Of a stretch of 64,000 nt of DNA, positions 1 to 11,808 are shown one piece after another (within the stretch, counting starts at the first letter, position 1; the number at the start of each line of letters is the position of its first letter). The stretch is from positions 6,133,205 through 6,197,204 of the forward strand of contig NC_087378.1 in NCBI RefSeq assembly GCF_963675165.1, written 5' to 3'. Source of the stretch: Halichondria panicea (Eukaryota > Porifera > Demospongiae > Suberitida > Halichondriidae). The notes under the pieces are model-generated. The model had not been told where the DNA came from, ran no database searches, and worked only from the letters and a program-made list of their open reading frames with translations. Position numbers and translations under genes: made by a program.

Positions 1-47
1 TTCGGTGCCTAAAACCCACCATTGCAGAAGGATATACATTACATGTA

Positions 48-2861
48 ATGTCAGCAGAGCTTCATTACTTGCAGGAGTTGAACAAAGTGCGAGTTACATT
101 TAAGCCATTGAATACTAGCACAGCTCGGTTATACACTGTAGAATTATACCAAGGCTTAAATGTTACGGATGAGCTATGTGCTCTGTCAATTGAAAAAGTC
201 GAGGCTAAAAAGGGCTTTAATAATGAAATTTCTTCAGATTTTGCTCTCAGCAAGTTTCATCAAAAGCTGCATTCAGGAAGTCTGATCACAGCTTGGATTC
301 ATTGCACGATTAAACCTTTTGGTAGAAAGACTCACATATACGTTGGATTACCACAAGAAGAGATACTTGTGTTACACTCCCCAAAGCTTAAAGCTTCATT
401 TACCTACCACTCTGATGGTTCTATACATGAAATGAAGCTTGTCTGGTCAGATGTACCAGGGTCTCATGGATATGAGTATGGGCTTTGTCTCCTAAATGTA
501 AATGATAGCATTATCTTAAAGCAAGAAACAGATGCCATTAAAGTTGTCATTGACTTTGCCCAGGAAAGGTACAGATGCATACTAGAACAGCTTTTGCGTA
601 AAAGCAATGGTTCTTGTCCACAATTTCGAGGTTACGTATCAGCTCTTGGACAACCTGACCAATTAGTAGTAGGAGCTGTTACCATAGATGTGCAAATGAT
701 TAACTACATAATTCCTTCTTCGGGAAGGTGTATTGTCTTCACAACAACTCAACTACAGAAAATGTGGACCTGGTACACTACCCATCCTGTTGATCATGTT
801 TTTTCCTTACCCATATTACGACAACAGTATCTTATGTATCCTAGTGGAAACCCGTTTCCAAAGATTCCAATCCCGTCAAAGCTCAACGAAAAGTTTTGGA
901 GAAGAGGATACCAGCTGTTCCAAAATGGTATATAGACCTGTAGTTATATTCAGGGGGGCTGCATTTACTTTATTTTGACTCTATTGTGTAGCTGTTTACA
1001 TTAATTGTAGACTATAATTAATTACCGCAATCATACTATAATACCGTATAGCGCGAAATCTTCGAGCCACTGACATTTCGTGGAATGGCCTCTAAAAGCA
1101 TTTAGTTGTATTTTTCGTGAGTTGACTGCTGACTCAGAGGAGGAACGACATGCATGCACGAATCACTACAAGTTCAGTGCATTGTGGCCAGGCATTATCA
1201 CGTGACCGCAATGACATCAATGCACTGAACTTGTAGTGATTCGTGCACGCATGTCGGACCTCCTCTGCTGCTGACTGGAAGCACTACTAGGCCACACCTT
1301 TAATCTTTGCATGTTATAGCAGATCATTTTAATTAAAAAACGAATTAATTTTGGTGTAGGATTGCTAATCCACGAAAACAGCAAAAATTAAGTCCCTCGA
1401 AAATTCCGCATTTCAAAATTCCTGGGTTGACCGGAAGCACTACCAGGCCACGCCTTTAATCTTTGCATGTTATAGCAGATAATCCTAATTTTCGTGGAAT
1501 TAATTTCGTTTTAGGATTGCTAACCCACGAAAACAGCGAAAATGAAGCCCCTCGAAAATTCCTCTAAAAGCATTTCGTTGAATATAGTTTGTGAGTTGAC
1601 TGGAAGCACTAAAAGGCCACGCCTTTAATCTTTGCATGTTCTAATTAACAATTTTCGGGGTATTAATTTTGTTTTAGGATTGCTAACCCATTTTCGCGCT
1701 ATACGATACAATGTAGCTACCTGTCCACTCTTGTATTCATAATTATACAGAATCGGATTGTCTCTATGCACGAGATGTCTTAATGGTGAATGGTCTAACG
1801 ACATCCAAAAAGTCTCTAATGGAGTGGAAGAAAATTGACCCATTTGCAAAGCCATTTGGAACTGTTACCCGAAAAAAGATTGAATACAAAAAGGACAATC
1901 TTGAATGCTTTGGTGTTAGTGAATTACGTATTTTACTATATACAAGGTTGGTAACTATGAAAAAAGTTTGCCGTAGATTTTATCTTCTTTTATTACCACC
2001 TATAGATGCTCTGGGAAGTTATCTACTGGGAAAAAAACTCCAGGAAAAATTGAAATTGAAATCAAAATTGAGAAGACAAAAGGTATGCGTAATTACTTGA
2101 TTGAGGGTACTGTTAAATGTAGCTCAAAAGTACCAATTTTAATTTGATCCACAAAAAATATCATCGATTTGCTTGCAGGCAAGAAAACACCAGATGTTGC
2201 CACTCCCTCTGCTGCAAGTACAGCCAGTATTTCTCAGTTCGGCTCCACCACTGATTCAAACACTTCTACTTTGCCTTCTGTGACAATCAGGGATCGTGAG
2301 GTTCCTGAGCTACCATCTACAGCAGATGCAGAACTTATTTTTGAGACGGTTGAAAGTAGTGCTAATGACATAGATGAAACTGAAAAAAAGGCTGATGATT
2401 CGAAAGAAGCTAAAGAACCTTATATCAAAGATGGAGACAGTGAAAGTCCCTACGGACAATTGGGAGAACGTCGTACGGATGAGCCGGCATCCACCTCTGA
2501 GGAAAGCGGGGCACCTGTAGGTTTTGTGAGGAGTATGACTAAAAAATTTACAGGAGCCGCAAAAAAACTTTTCTCAGAAGCCAAAGGATACTTGTTTAAC
2601 AGTGAACAACTACAAGAAGTGGTGACAAAGAAAAGAACAATTGATTTGCCACACAGAGGATGTCCAAAAACATACTGCCACTTAATTCAATACACACCAA
2701 CGGCCACCAATGCACTGGTACTCAACTCTTCATCACGACTTCATATTTCACTTTCAATTAAGCAAAGTGGAGGAGCATGTGCTGAGGACACTCACCTCTT
2801 TGTCAGGTTTGCTGGCTATACCTATAGTATGAAGAAATTGCCAACAAAAGTAAAACTCTAA
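48..2861 (+). CDS. Unrecognised multi-exon gene, FN3-like N-terminal part, copy A (5' partial)
   Basis: Four exons join in one frame: about 58-927, 1751-1946, 2006-2082 and 2179-2861, all with GT/AG borders and matching phases (1, 2, 1). The 5' end lies before the window or at an acceptor near position 57, so the Met at 48 may not be the true start. The first exon (about 290 residues) has alternating beta-strand character resembling fibronectin-III-like sandwiches. The fourth has an acidic Ser/Thr/Glu-rich stretch and ends in a beta-rich segment with LHISLSIKQ and HLFVRFAG. That ending faintly resembles the C-terminal domain of ribophorin II, but this is a weak visual likeness. I do not recognise the family. 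The gene lies tail to tail with receptor kinase copy A. A degraded, 5'-truncated paralogue lies at 16087-17274. Confidence 0.6.
1042..1712. mobile_element. CCGTATAGCGCG-type MITE, rearranged, in intron 1 of copy A gene
   Basis: The left end reads ATACCGTATAGCGCGAAAT and the right end, near 1696-1712, is the inverse (TTTTCGCGCTATACGAT). The orthologous intron of copy B (16401-16522) lacks it, so it arrived after duplication or was lost from B. The interior holds about three direct repeats of a block containing GGCCACGCCTTTAATC. It also holds a nested inverted repeat at 1131-1266. A cleaner relative lies at 45979-46207. Confidence 0.75.
1131..1266. repeat. Nested inverted repeat inside the 1042-1712 MITE
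   Basis: Two arms of about 50 bp face each other. One contains CGAATCACTACAAGTTCAG near 1159 and the other its inverse, CTGAACTTGTAGTGATTCG, near 1225. About 45 bp of loop separates them. It splits the host MITE, so it is probably a second small element that landed within the first. Confidence 0.75.
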
Positions 2862-3154
2862 CCTTCCTGTCATTTTACTTATACAATATATCATGAATGC
2901 ACCCATTAGTTTGTACCTATAATATTATACTCAGTATGATTTTTTTGCAGTTTTGAATAGTAATTATCATTACCAGATTGTGTAGTTAGAAAGTAAATGA
3001 ATATTTTGTTGTGTATACTTAGAAAATACATTATGACTGTGTAGTTAGAATATTTTGTTGTATAGATCTACTTAGAAAAAGTACAAATGTCAAGTATGAG
3101 TTCATTAACAATGTTCAATTTGGGATCAGGGGTTTGATCCAGCCATGTAGAAGT

Positions 3155-6100
3155 CTAAAGAGTACCCTCTTCAAGCATGTCTTCTAAAATCTGTGATAGA
3201 GAAAATACATAATTTATAACTATGCATGCATGAACCCTTCTAACTCGCTAAATCAGGGCTGTTATAATTATATATATTGACTTACTGTTGTGTTAGGATC
3301 AATGTTCTGGAAATACTCAACCAGCTCTTCTGCACAAGGTCTTGCCTCAGGATTAATAGACCAACAGCTACACATCTGACGATATCTGTTGTGACAAATA
3401 ATATTATCCTGGGAATTTAAATATAGCAAAACAGCAAAGCCGCCTCAGAGAACAGCCTATAAGCTCCAAATACAATGGGTGGCACTGCATCATTTACTTT
3501 TATACACCCTCTCACAGAATGTTTATCTCATAAGCCCACTAAAGAGCTACGCACAAAATCCATTACTTCAATCACGCTTACAAGTAGTTGCTCAGTCCGG
3601 TTGGTCTAGGCAATCTATTCCCGTCTTGTAGGTGCCTGTGGAACAACTCCAGACTGGCTCCAAGTTGGATGTCTGAGAACGGCTCACTTCCTATTATGTT
3701 ACCAAGCATAGAGCAAAATCTAAAATGATACAGTGAACCCATAAATACGCAGTATATATGTAATAGACACACAAGCATAAGCCCGAGGGCGAGCTGCCTA
3801 TACAACACGAGGATTCTCATGCATGTAATTTATATCACGACGACCCGTATCAAATTATGACACGGAAATAGACTTAATTACACGTTTGTTACCTTAATTT
3901 GACAACGTTATATATATATATACCATGCACTGTCGTATGCTAAAATCAGAAGTAATGTTACTTACCATAGGAGGCAATCTCCCAGAGAGTTACTCCAAAG
4001 GACCAACTGCAAAAATTATGGTTTTGAAATTTAATATAATTTTGTCCACAAGAGAACAATCAAGTACAATCAACTTACATGTCACTTCTGAAAGTGTTGG
4101 GGTGTCTATCTAATAGTTCAGGAGCAGCCCATCTGACTGGAAAGACATCATTCTGCAATGAAAGCCCACAAACAATAACTTGTAGTTCCAAATTCAGTTT
4201 CTGTATACTTAGGCCAACAAAGACAGATGACTACAAAATCATCAGACGTGGCATTACTTGGCCCAGTTTCTCTACCCTCTGTAATATTGATACTGTAATA
4301 TTCTTTAAAATGTTTCTATGGAACTCGTACATCCATGGTCAATATTATCCCTCTGTTGGCTACTACCATAAAGGTACACAAGAAAACATACACAGAGAAA
4401 CGTGTACATTGTAAACTGCATACTCATATAACCACCCCCCCCCCCCATCTTGGGCCTAAATTACCAAGGAAACATTTAATTACTGATAAACGTACATTAT
4501 GAACTGTATGTACGATTGTGTGTGTGTGCTTACGTCATTTGCATGCTTACGTCATTTGCATTTAGAATTTGATAGGGAGTTTCAGCTTCAGTGAGTTCCT
4601 TAGCCATTCCAAAGTCTGTGATCTTGAGCTCTCCTTTCTCAGCAATGAGGATGTTTCGAGCAGCCAAGTCACAGTGAACAACCTACACAAGTAGAAGTAA
4701 CTGTATCTCAATTAAGAGCATGTAAAACATTTGCATTAAATGTCCACACACAAAACTAAAAGCCCTGGATAATATTAATGATCTATTTAAATCATTTGCT
4801 ATGGTTCTGTGGTACACGTAGTACGTCGTTTTAGTGAACAGTTGGTAACTTTTTGACAATTAGCATAAGTAAGTGTGTCAAATAATTCCTGTTGCGAATA
4901 ACGTGTGCCATATATGCATGTAGCTTACATTCATGTTAGCTAGATACGCCAATCCATTGGCTATTTGGCCAGCAAAGTTGCAGAACTGGGTCTCCTTTAT
5001 CAGTCCAGGTGCCATGGAAACAGAACCTGTTTGATTTAGTGCCTTTTCCTGGTCTTTCAGCTCATCGGAAAGAGCACCCAGCTCGATATGGAGAGGGTTG
5101 GTAGCAGGTGACACGATTTGAAGTTGATTGAGTTCACTAGTCCCTTCAGACTGCACACCTGAGTAAGGTGAGTAATTTATGTGTAGTGTATGTGCCCATA
5201 TGTTAATCTGGCTGAAATTCCTAAGGCAATCACGTACTGACTTGAGTTTGGCCTTCACAATGTTTTTGTAACTTTCTCATAGCTAACTTAATTTCAAAAA
5301 TTCATACCATTAGATTTTTTGTTAAAAAGCTATAGAGGATAAGCTCCAATCATTTCATGTAGAAGTCGCTGGCATACTTGCAAACCACATAAACCCTACA
5401 TGAAGCCATAATTGACCACAGAACTTCCAGCCCTAACTCACCCTCAATACTTTAGAAGGGTGCATGGTGATGTCAACAGTCGATCAATAAGCATGGGGTG
5501 GTCTATTGTGACATTCACTTACTTTCAGGAGATCTATCAATCAGCAGCTCTTGCCCACAACTCAGTATTGCTTTACGACAGGAGAGCAGATACTCTTTGA
5601 GGTTGCCATGGCAAGCGTACTCCAAGATCAAGAACAATGGCTCTGTACAGAGAATAGAGTGTGTCATACACATATCTACAACAGCCTTGCTCCCAAAAAC
5701 CTTTTTTAATAGACAATACTGTATAATAATTATGTAGGTGATTCATTGTTCTGGTGGTAACAGTGACCTGCCATTATTGATCATGCACTCTCTATTTTGA
5801 GAGCTTGATTATTAATTTTTATGAAGTCCCAAAATGATAGTACCACATCAATTTTGACTTCCCGACTTCCTTAAAAGGGACTATCTCTCTATTGAGACCT
5901 GTATTGAGATTTACTACAAGCAGGTCTAACATGTAACTATGGAAATAAAGGCCAACGTACTATGTACACTTACTACACAAGCTTACAGTACTTAGCTCGC
6001 TAATACCTCAGACTCACTTGTCTCAGTACAGTGTCCCAGGATATTGCAAATGTTCTTGTGAGGTTGTCTATACAACTTCTTGAGCATTTGCAACACATTC

Positions 6101-9100
6101 AGCAGTCGATAGTTCTCACCAAACGATTCATCTGCAGAATGAACAGACAGAGATTAGATCATCAGCTAGAAAGTGTTAACCGGAAAGTGCAGTGCAAGCA
6201 ATGTACCGTTCAGAACGTTGATAGCTAAGAACAATGGTTCACCAAACCATACAGTGTTTCAATAGTACGAAACACTACTCTTTGTTTACAGTGAGAATAG
6301 CAGTAATACAAAAAGGTACAGTAGAAATACGGCCGGCTTACTGTTTAGTGTTGTCTTCACAGCAACTATGTTGACGTGCGGGAGAGAAGAAACCATCCCG
6401 TGTGCTTTGGCTTGGAACACTTTTCCAAATTTACCTTTACCTAAAAATCAGTATTAACACAGCATAATAATCATAATATTATTGTACGTATCATTGGAAT
6501 CAAGGTGTTATATATCCAGTTGGTTATAAGCACAACTACACAATAAAGCTAACTGTGGCCATAATAAAAAGGTGGCTGGTTGGATACTATTTGAAAAACT
6601 TATACTGAATGGAGACCCTGGCATGACTGCATTTGAATACGTTCATTACTGGGAGACCAAAATGGATCACGTACGTACCTAGTTCACACTGAAGCTCCAA
6701 CTTTTGCCTGGGAAAGTCTAATTCCCCAGTTTTTACTATATCAGGAGAGCAGAGATTGACATAGGCGTTATCCTTGACTAGCTGAGGCTTGAGTAAGAGA
6801 TGGTTTGAGGGACGATGCCTGAGGGTTCTCCTTCTCCTGCGTTTAACTGTCCTTTGCATCAGTATTGCCAGGGCCACAGCGAGAAAGATGATCACCAAGA
6901 TCACAATAATGACAGCTGCCACTGCTCCTCCGACATACACTGCCACCGGTTTAGGAGGACCCGTTGTTATGATTTTAGGTACATCTGCATTAGGTTAAAC
7001 GGAAGATATGAACCTACTGCATAAATATGTGAAGTACTGGATAACTGATGAGTTCGTGTCTTGCATGTACGTACATTGATTGTGTGCTATGTTAGCAACC
7101 AGAGCAAGCACCAATATATTGGCAATACAATTTATAGGGTTTTCACATGCGTATTGCCATCACTTTTGCTTTACCAGGACTTGCAACGGTTGCCGTGACG
7201 TGCACTTGAGCTGTGAACAGCTGCTGCCCAATGGGTATCCTGTAGTTGACAGCACACGTGTATTCACCACCGTCACTAACGGTTGTGTTGCAAAGCTGTA
7301 GAAAGAATTACAAAAAATTGACAAACAAAATTAATGTCACAGTAACAAAAAGATTACTAGACTTTGGGGCATATTAACCGGCTGTATTCTAGAGGGGACT
7401 TGCATGATTACAAGGTTATAAGCTTATACGAGATACATACATATCTATTACAGTAGTTGTTTTGAAAACAGTGCATATGAGATTGAAACTCTTCAACTCA
7501 TATGTTTAACTCTATGTTTATTGCATTGGAATTGGAACGAGACTGATCTTGGCCAGTTGTATTGTGCACCTCACCTTCAGATCTGAGTAAAACATTGAAA
7601 ACTCGTTTTCTAAACTTTCGGTCCTAATGTGTTCTTCAGTCCCCTTGCAGTTAGAGACGATGGGTTGATTTTTGTAGAGCCAGTAAACTGTAGAGTTGGA
7701 CGGGGCCTTTAGAGCACATGACACAGTCGAGGTGCTGCCCAGGTGCAGAGTGATTTGCCGTGGAAACACAGTGAAAACTGTATAAGTGTAAGGCAATAAT
7801 AATATGCATGGTTACTATACATCTTCCCAAAAAAGACTACTTTAGAAGACCCCATCATACTACAGCAAAATTTGCTATAGTAATAGCTAGTTGAAATCCT
7901 TATTTAGGATTCAATTGGCTAGGGTACTTACTATAATTATTATAACTTACCAACATATATGAAGAATGAGCGCTCAAGGATAAAGGTCTGATCTGAAGCT
8001 GAACCATTAAACATAGCGAACTTGAATTCCCCAGTATCATTGATGCTTGGAGAATTGAAGGAAAGGAAATGAGTCTGCTGTTCAATTTGAAAGTCTGACA
8101 CAAAGTTACAGCTGGAGATTTCCTCTGTACAAAGCAATCACACATAACAACTGGCATATTATATCTCCTTTGTTATATCCTTACTGTCATTTACTATAAT
8201 TATACATGCAGTGACATATAAAAATTTAACTTACCAAAAGAAAAATCCCTGACATAGTACGTGATAGGGAAAGTGATATTTGAGCAGTGTTGGAAATTCC
8301 CCCCTACATTCACACAGTCAGTAGTATCATCCACATTCACTACTTTTTGAACATACTCGTTGTCATGGAACCAACTAGCCTTGCGTGTGTCCCGACTGAC
8401 TATAAAAGAAAGATATATTAAAATACAGGCACCAACATAGAGCAGTGCTATGTATACTTCGATGCCTTTGTCTAGACAGTTTCCTCGGAGCATAACACAA
8501 TCGGAACAATGTCTTGGGATACCCCTGCAACATTTTGTCTAGGGGTGTGCGTCCCGAGTATAACATAATTGGAATGTCTTGGGATACCCCTGCAACATTC
8601 TGTCTAAGGGTGTGCGTCCCGAGTATAACATAATCGGAACAATGTCTTGGGATACCCCTGCAACAGTCTGTCTAGGGGTGTGTGTCCCGAGTATAACATA
8701 ATCGGAACAATGTCTTGGGATACCCCTGCAACATTCTGTCTAGGGGTGTGTGTCCCGAGTATACAATGTCTTGGGATACCCCTGTAATATTTTTGACTAT
8801 AAAGAGAACAATATCATAATACAGGCACCAATATAGAGCAGTGTGTACACTTTGATGCCTTTAATTATCTAGACAGTTTCCTTGATTGGAACAATGTCTT
8901 GGGATATAATTATACCCCTGCAACATTTTGTCTAAGGGTGTCAATAATTCTTAGAAGATCGATATCCTAATCATTAGGGTTACGCACGCATACTTAAACT
9001 TACTTGCATAGGTATCAGTAGAAACTAGCTTTGGTTCACTCGCCACTAAGAAACCGTCTCTCTGGTGCGGGAACCGAGTGATTTTGTGAAGTATAGGTTT

Positions 9101-10540
9101 GGTGTCAGATTCTATGTAGTGATAAAGGAATAACCACAATTAGGTAATAACTGTGGTAAACTGTGCGGTAGCCATAGTGAGGTCATACTGGAAGGGGTCA
9201 TGCTCTACTTCCTACATTAGCTCTGCATGCCTGGAACTTCAGAAGGTTAACTTAAATAGCTTGACAAATCATGCAGCAAGAATTATGAATGCTGACATCA
9301 ACCACATTACTCAACCACATTAATCTTACCAATTTCCAGGGAATAAAAAACACCAATCGTGTCATTCAGCCAAGGTACATTAACGGTGCAAACAAGTAGC
9401 GCTTTTTGAAGCACATGTGTATAAGCAAAATCTTCTATTGCCAGTATGATTGTCGCTGCATAGAAAATAAGCAAATTTGCTAGATTTGACGTAATAAACA
9501 TGTTAATATAATACATCTTGCAGCAAGAGATGGGGTATAGACAACATCTAGTTCAGGGCTAACAATGTACTCACATTTAAAGGAATGGTGATAACTAAAC
9601 ACATTAAAGAGTCCGAGTAGTCTGAACCTGTCCGACCCTCTCGTTTCGTTCCCCTTGATACAGCCATATATAGTGTCATTGTCCGGACTAAGCAGATGAA
9701 CACACCTGGAGAAAGAATGGGCATTTAAAAGAGATTGTAATGCATAGAGAAGCCCCAATTTTGAAGCTGGTGGCTGAAGCCTCTATCTGGTGAGAAGAGG
9801 CCACACAATCAAAAGACAGGATGTTATTAATTGACTTACCAGACCAGAAAGAATAATTCATGTAGTTATGGATAAGTTGTAGAAAATGATTTAATAGTTT
9901 ATAGAGCCGCAGCATTCATTATAGAGCAGCTTTCATTCCCTAAATTACATGGGTGATTGAGTTTACTCTGTGCATGATTCGGATTATCCACAGAGACTAT
10001 GGAGAGACATAAGATAAAATACACTCTCAGTCGATACTGATGATTGTCAGGGTACATTATTCTAGGCTAAAAATAATTATTTAGCGAACCATTCAAAGTA
10101 CTCCTCCTGAAGTTCATCATTGTGAGAGTAGATATCCAGAAAAAAGTTATGATAATAAGGGACGATATCACTTTCTCCTGAACGTTGCGAGATGCGTTTT
10201 GGGTTAGCTACAGAATCCAAGGTTGGATCTGAAACAGTAGATCAATAAATCTCAACATGACAGCATAAATGCAATGCAGAGAATCATCACCGTGATGGCA
10301 CGTACCTAACTGTGGGTCTGGGTATTGCTGATCCTGGCTACTTGCATATGAGCTACTCAGTGATGTGTAAAACTCTTGCACATCACTGTCACTTGCTTCA
10401 CACACTGCTGATACAATACTGGATGCAAGCTCTCTGACATCAACAGCACATGTACATCTAGACTGCAACATCCAGAACAAGGCCAGAATAGTCAGGTTTA
10501 GATAGCTCCTTGAGGAAGCAATAGTCATCAATCCAGCCAT
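3155..10540 (-). CDS. Receptor tyrosine kinase with Ig-like ectodomain, copy A
   Basis: Minus-strand, multi-exon. A first exon (10306-10540) encodes a signal peptide. Ectodomain exons in consistent phase follow: 9572-9706, about 9331-9457, about 9002-9113, 8235-8399, 7952-8124, 7577-7779 and 7163-7299. They include Ig-like hallmarks (NDTGEFKF, DGGEYTCAVNY) and many N-glycosylation sites. Exon 6679-6984 encodes a transmembrane helix of about 25 residues, a basic RRRRR stop and a juxtamembrane AYVNL (a YxN motif, a GRB2 SH2-type site). Kinase exons show GKGKFGKV, NIVAVK, LILEYACHGNLKEYL, HCDLAARN, ITDFGMAK, FPVRWAAPELL and WSFGVTLWEIASYG, ending at 3155. HCD replaces HRD and the alpha-C Glu is not obvious. 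The splice linking the signal exon to 9706 is unresolved: exon 10077-10228 as read ends in a stop. The overall layout recalls FGFR/VEGFR-type receptors. Confidence 0.85.
8480..8800. repeat. Tandem repeat of about 95 bp in a receptor intron, copy A
   Basis: At least four head-to-tail units share TGTCTTGGGATACCCCTGCA, followed by GTCTAGGGGTGTG and CCCGAGTATAACATAATCGG. A further degenerate unit lies near 8890-8940. The paralogous intron at 23635-23860 has fewer units, so the array has changed length since duplication. Confidence 0.85.
10077..10540 (-). CDS. Alternative reading of the RTK 5' exons: 128-residue secreted protein, copy A
   Basis: Exon 10306-10540 joined to exon 10077-10228 gives a complete frame of 129 codons: a hydrophobic signal peptide, a Ser-rich stretch, then an acidic and aromatic tail ending FEWFAK and a stop. 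The splice sites are canonical and phase 1. The same arrangement, including the stop, exists in copy B. It may be a short secreted isoform of the receptor, or the gene may use another donor inside the second exon to reach the ectodomain. I cannot tell which. Confidence 0.5.
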
Positions 10541-10547
10541 TGTGGAT

Positions 10548-10841
10548 TAGACTCGCAAGCCGTCACTGTTGCAGGCGAACAGTAGACTGGTCAAACTCCG
10601 TGTTGAGACTTGTGTTGCACAGTCAGCATATCAGAAAGTATTTTAAGTGGCTGCGGTTTTCGTGACGTCAGTATACTGCATGTGATATGTAGAGTTTTCT
10701 AGTGAAACGTCACTATCATTGATCTTGTGGTAACCGCATGCGGTTAGTTGCCACAAATATCGTGGCAAACGTTACACAAGTCTCAACACGGAGTTTGACC
10801 AGTCTACTGTTCGCCTGCAACAGTGACGGCTTGCGAGTCTA
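10548..10841. mobile_element. MULE-like MITE with 9-bp target duplication, at the RTK copy A start codon
   Basis: Terminal inverted repeats of about 70 bp begin TAGACTCGCAAGCCGTCACT. They are flanked on both sides by ATTGTGGAT (10539-10547 and 10842-10850). Copy B has the uninterrupted site with a single ATTGTGGAT at the same place, so this is a real insertion of 294 bp. A 9-bp duplication is typical of Mutator-like elements; the class is inferred from that alone. It sits a few bases upstream of the receptor ATG on the minus strand. Confidence 0.9.
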
Positions 10842-10909
10842 ATTGTGGATCACTAGATACAGTACTGCAGCAGATAGTTCTGATCAAAGAAAACTAAGCC
10901 ACACCACAC

Positions 10910-11035
10910 TACCGTATATCTTCTAATTTATCGGACAGGAAAAAATAATTATTTTGGAAATTGTCCGGGTATAATTGGAATAGAGCATGCGAAGTGTCCG
11001 GAATAATTAGAACAAGCAAGCAGCTGCATGCGAGC
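10910..11035. mobile_element. Truncated CCGTATATC-type MITE at the right edge of copy A
   Basis: The first 110-120 bases (ACCGTATATCTTCTAATTTA and onward) match the left part of the complete element at 21819-22213. They stop at GCATGCGAGCTAG, where the palindrome at 11036 begins. The right terminal repeat is missing. Confidence 0.7.
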
Positions 11036-11080
11036 TAGCCTCGATTCAAGGCCGATTTAATCGGCCTTGAATCGAGGCTA
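11036..11080. repeat. Near-perfect 45-bp palindrome, TAGCCTCGATT family
   Basis: TAGCCTCGATTCAAGGCCGA is followed almost directly by its inverse ending GAATCGAGGCTA, with a centre of only a few A/T bases. The arm matches the outer terminal repeat of the large element at 52201-53998, so it looks like a minimal, body-less member of that family. Confidence 0.85.
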
Positions 11081-11808
11081 GCAAAGACTCTGTATATCAA
11101 AGTAGCAAAAATGTTTGCATTATTATTCTATTATGGAATTCAAAGTGAAGGAAGATTTACCATAGCTATCGCCATATTTGCAACTTTGTGCTTACTTTCT
11201 CAGCCAAATTTCAGGACAAAAAAGTATAAAACACACAATTTTTCAGTGCAAAGACAATAATTCATATCTTCCTCCATGTTTTCCTATACATAGAAGATGT
11301 AAATTGTTGTGGGGATGCTCCAATAGCATCACTGGCTCAGCTCTCAAGTAATGTGGAATCACAGATAGAAGTCAAGAGAGAAACTGTTTTAACATGGTGG
11401 AATCACAATAGCAGTTTCCTTTCGGAACAAGGGTAATCTTGGACAGTCCTGACCAATTCGGGACAGTTGGCACCTATGTGCTTCGTGCTGCATGAGGCCT
11501 GATTCATAGAATGACATGGTGCAGTGTGATGGCTGTGAGACCAGTGGTATACTACTGACAGTACTGTACATGCATGAAATGTGTGTGTGTGAGGAGAGCT
11601 GCATTCAGTAACTGGCACTGCATAGACTGTGAAGACCATAGAAGACTGTATTGGTGTATTTTGAGAATGCACTGTCCATAATGTTACCGCTGTTATGCTG
11701 TTAATAATGGGGGCCTAAAATTTTAAGAGGGGGCCTAAAATGTTAAAATTCTAGGCCCGGGGGGGCCCAATCTCATGGGGGGCCTAAAATTTTATGACAC
11801 CGGTGTAG
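11081..11808. other. Non-coding spacer, no gene seen
   Basis: No convincing exon or RNA gene was seen here. Near 11709-11800 there are short G-rich direct repeats built on GGGGGCCTAAAATTTTA. They resemble the GC-rich palindromic element farther right. Confidence 0.5.

Larger units (their letters stand above)
605..10909. repeat. Segmental duplication, copy A
   Basis: From about 605 to 10909 the sequence matches 16087-25699 almost base for base, apart from small indels and transposon insertions. The unit includes the last part of the plus-strand unrecognised gene and the whole minus-strand receptor kinase gene. The left edge is visible because sequence before 605 (FN3-like coding) differs from sequence before 16087 (integrase coding). 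The right edge follows the shared stretch ending in aagccacaccacact. Confidence 0.9.

Noticed and set aside
8480..8940. CRISPR-like array of repeats
   Set aside because: The repeats are contiguous units of about 95 bp without unique spacers, inside a eukaryotic intron.
9835..9915. Possible exon MLRLYKLLNHF upstream of the receptor ectodomain
   Set aside because: It is not conserved between the two copies (copy B has a deletion and a GC donor), and its phase does not fit the next exon.
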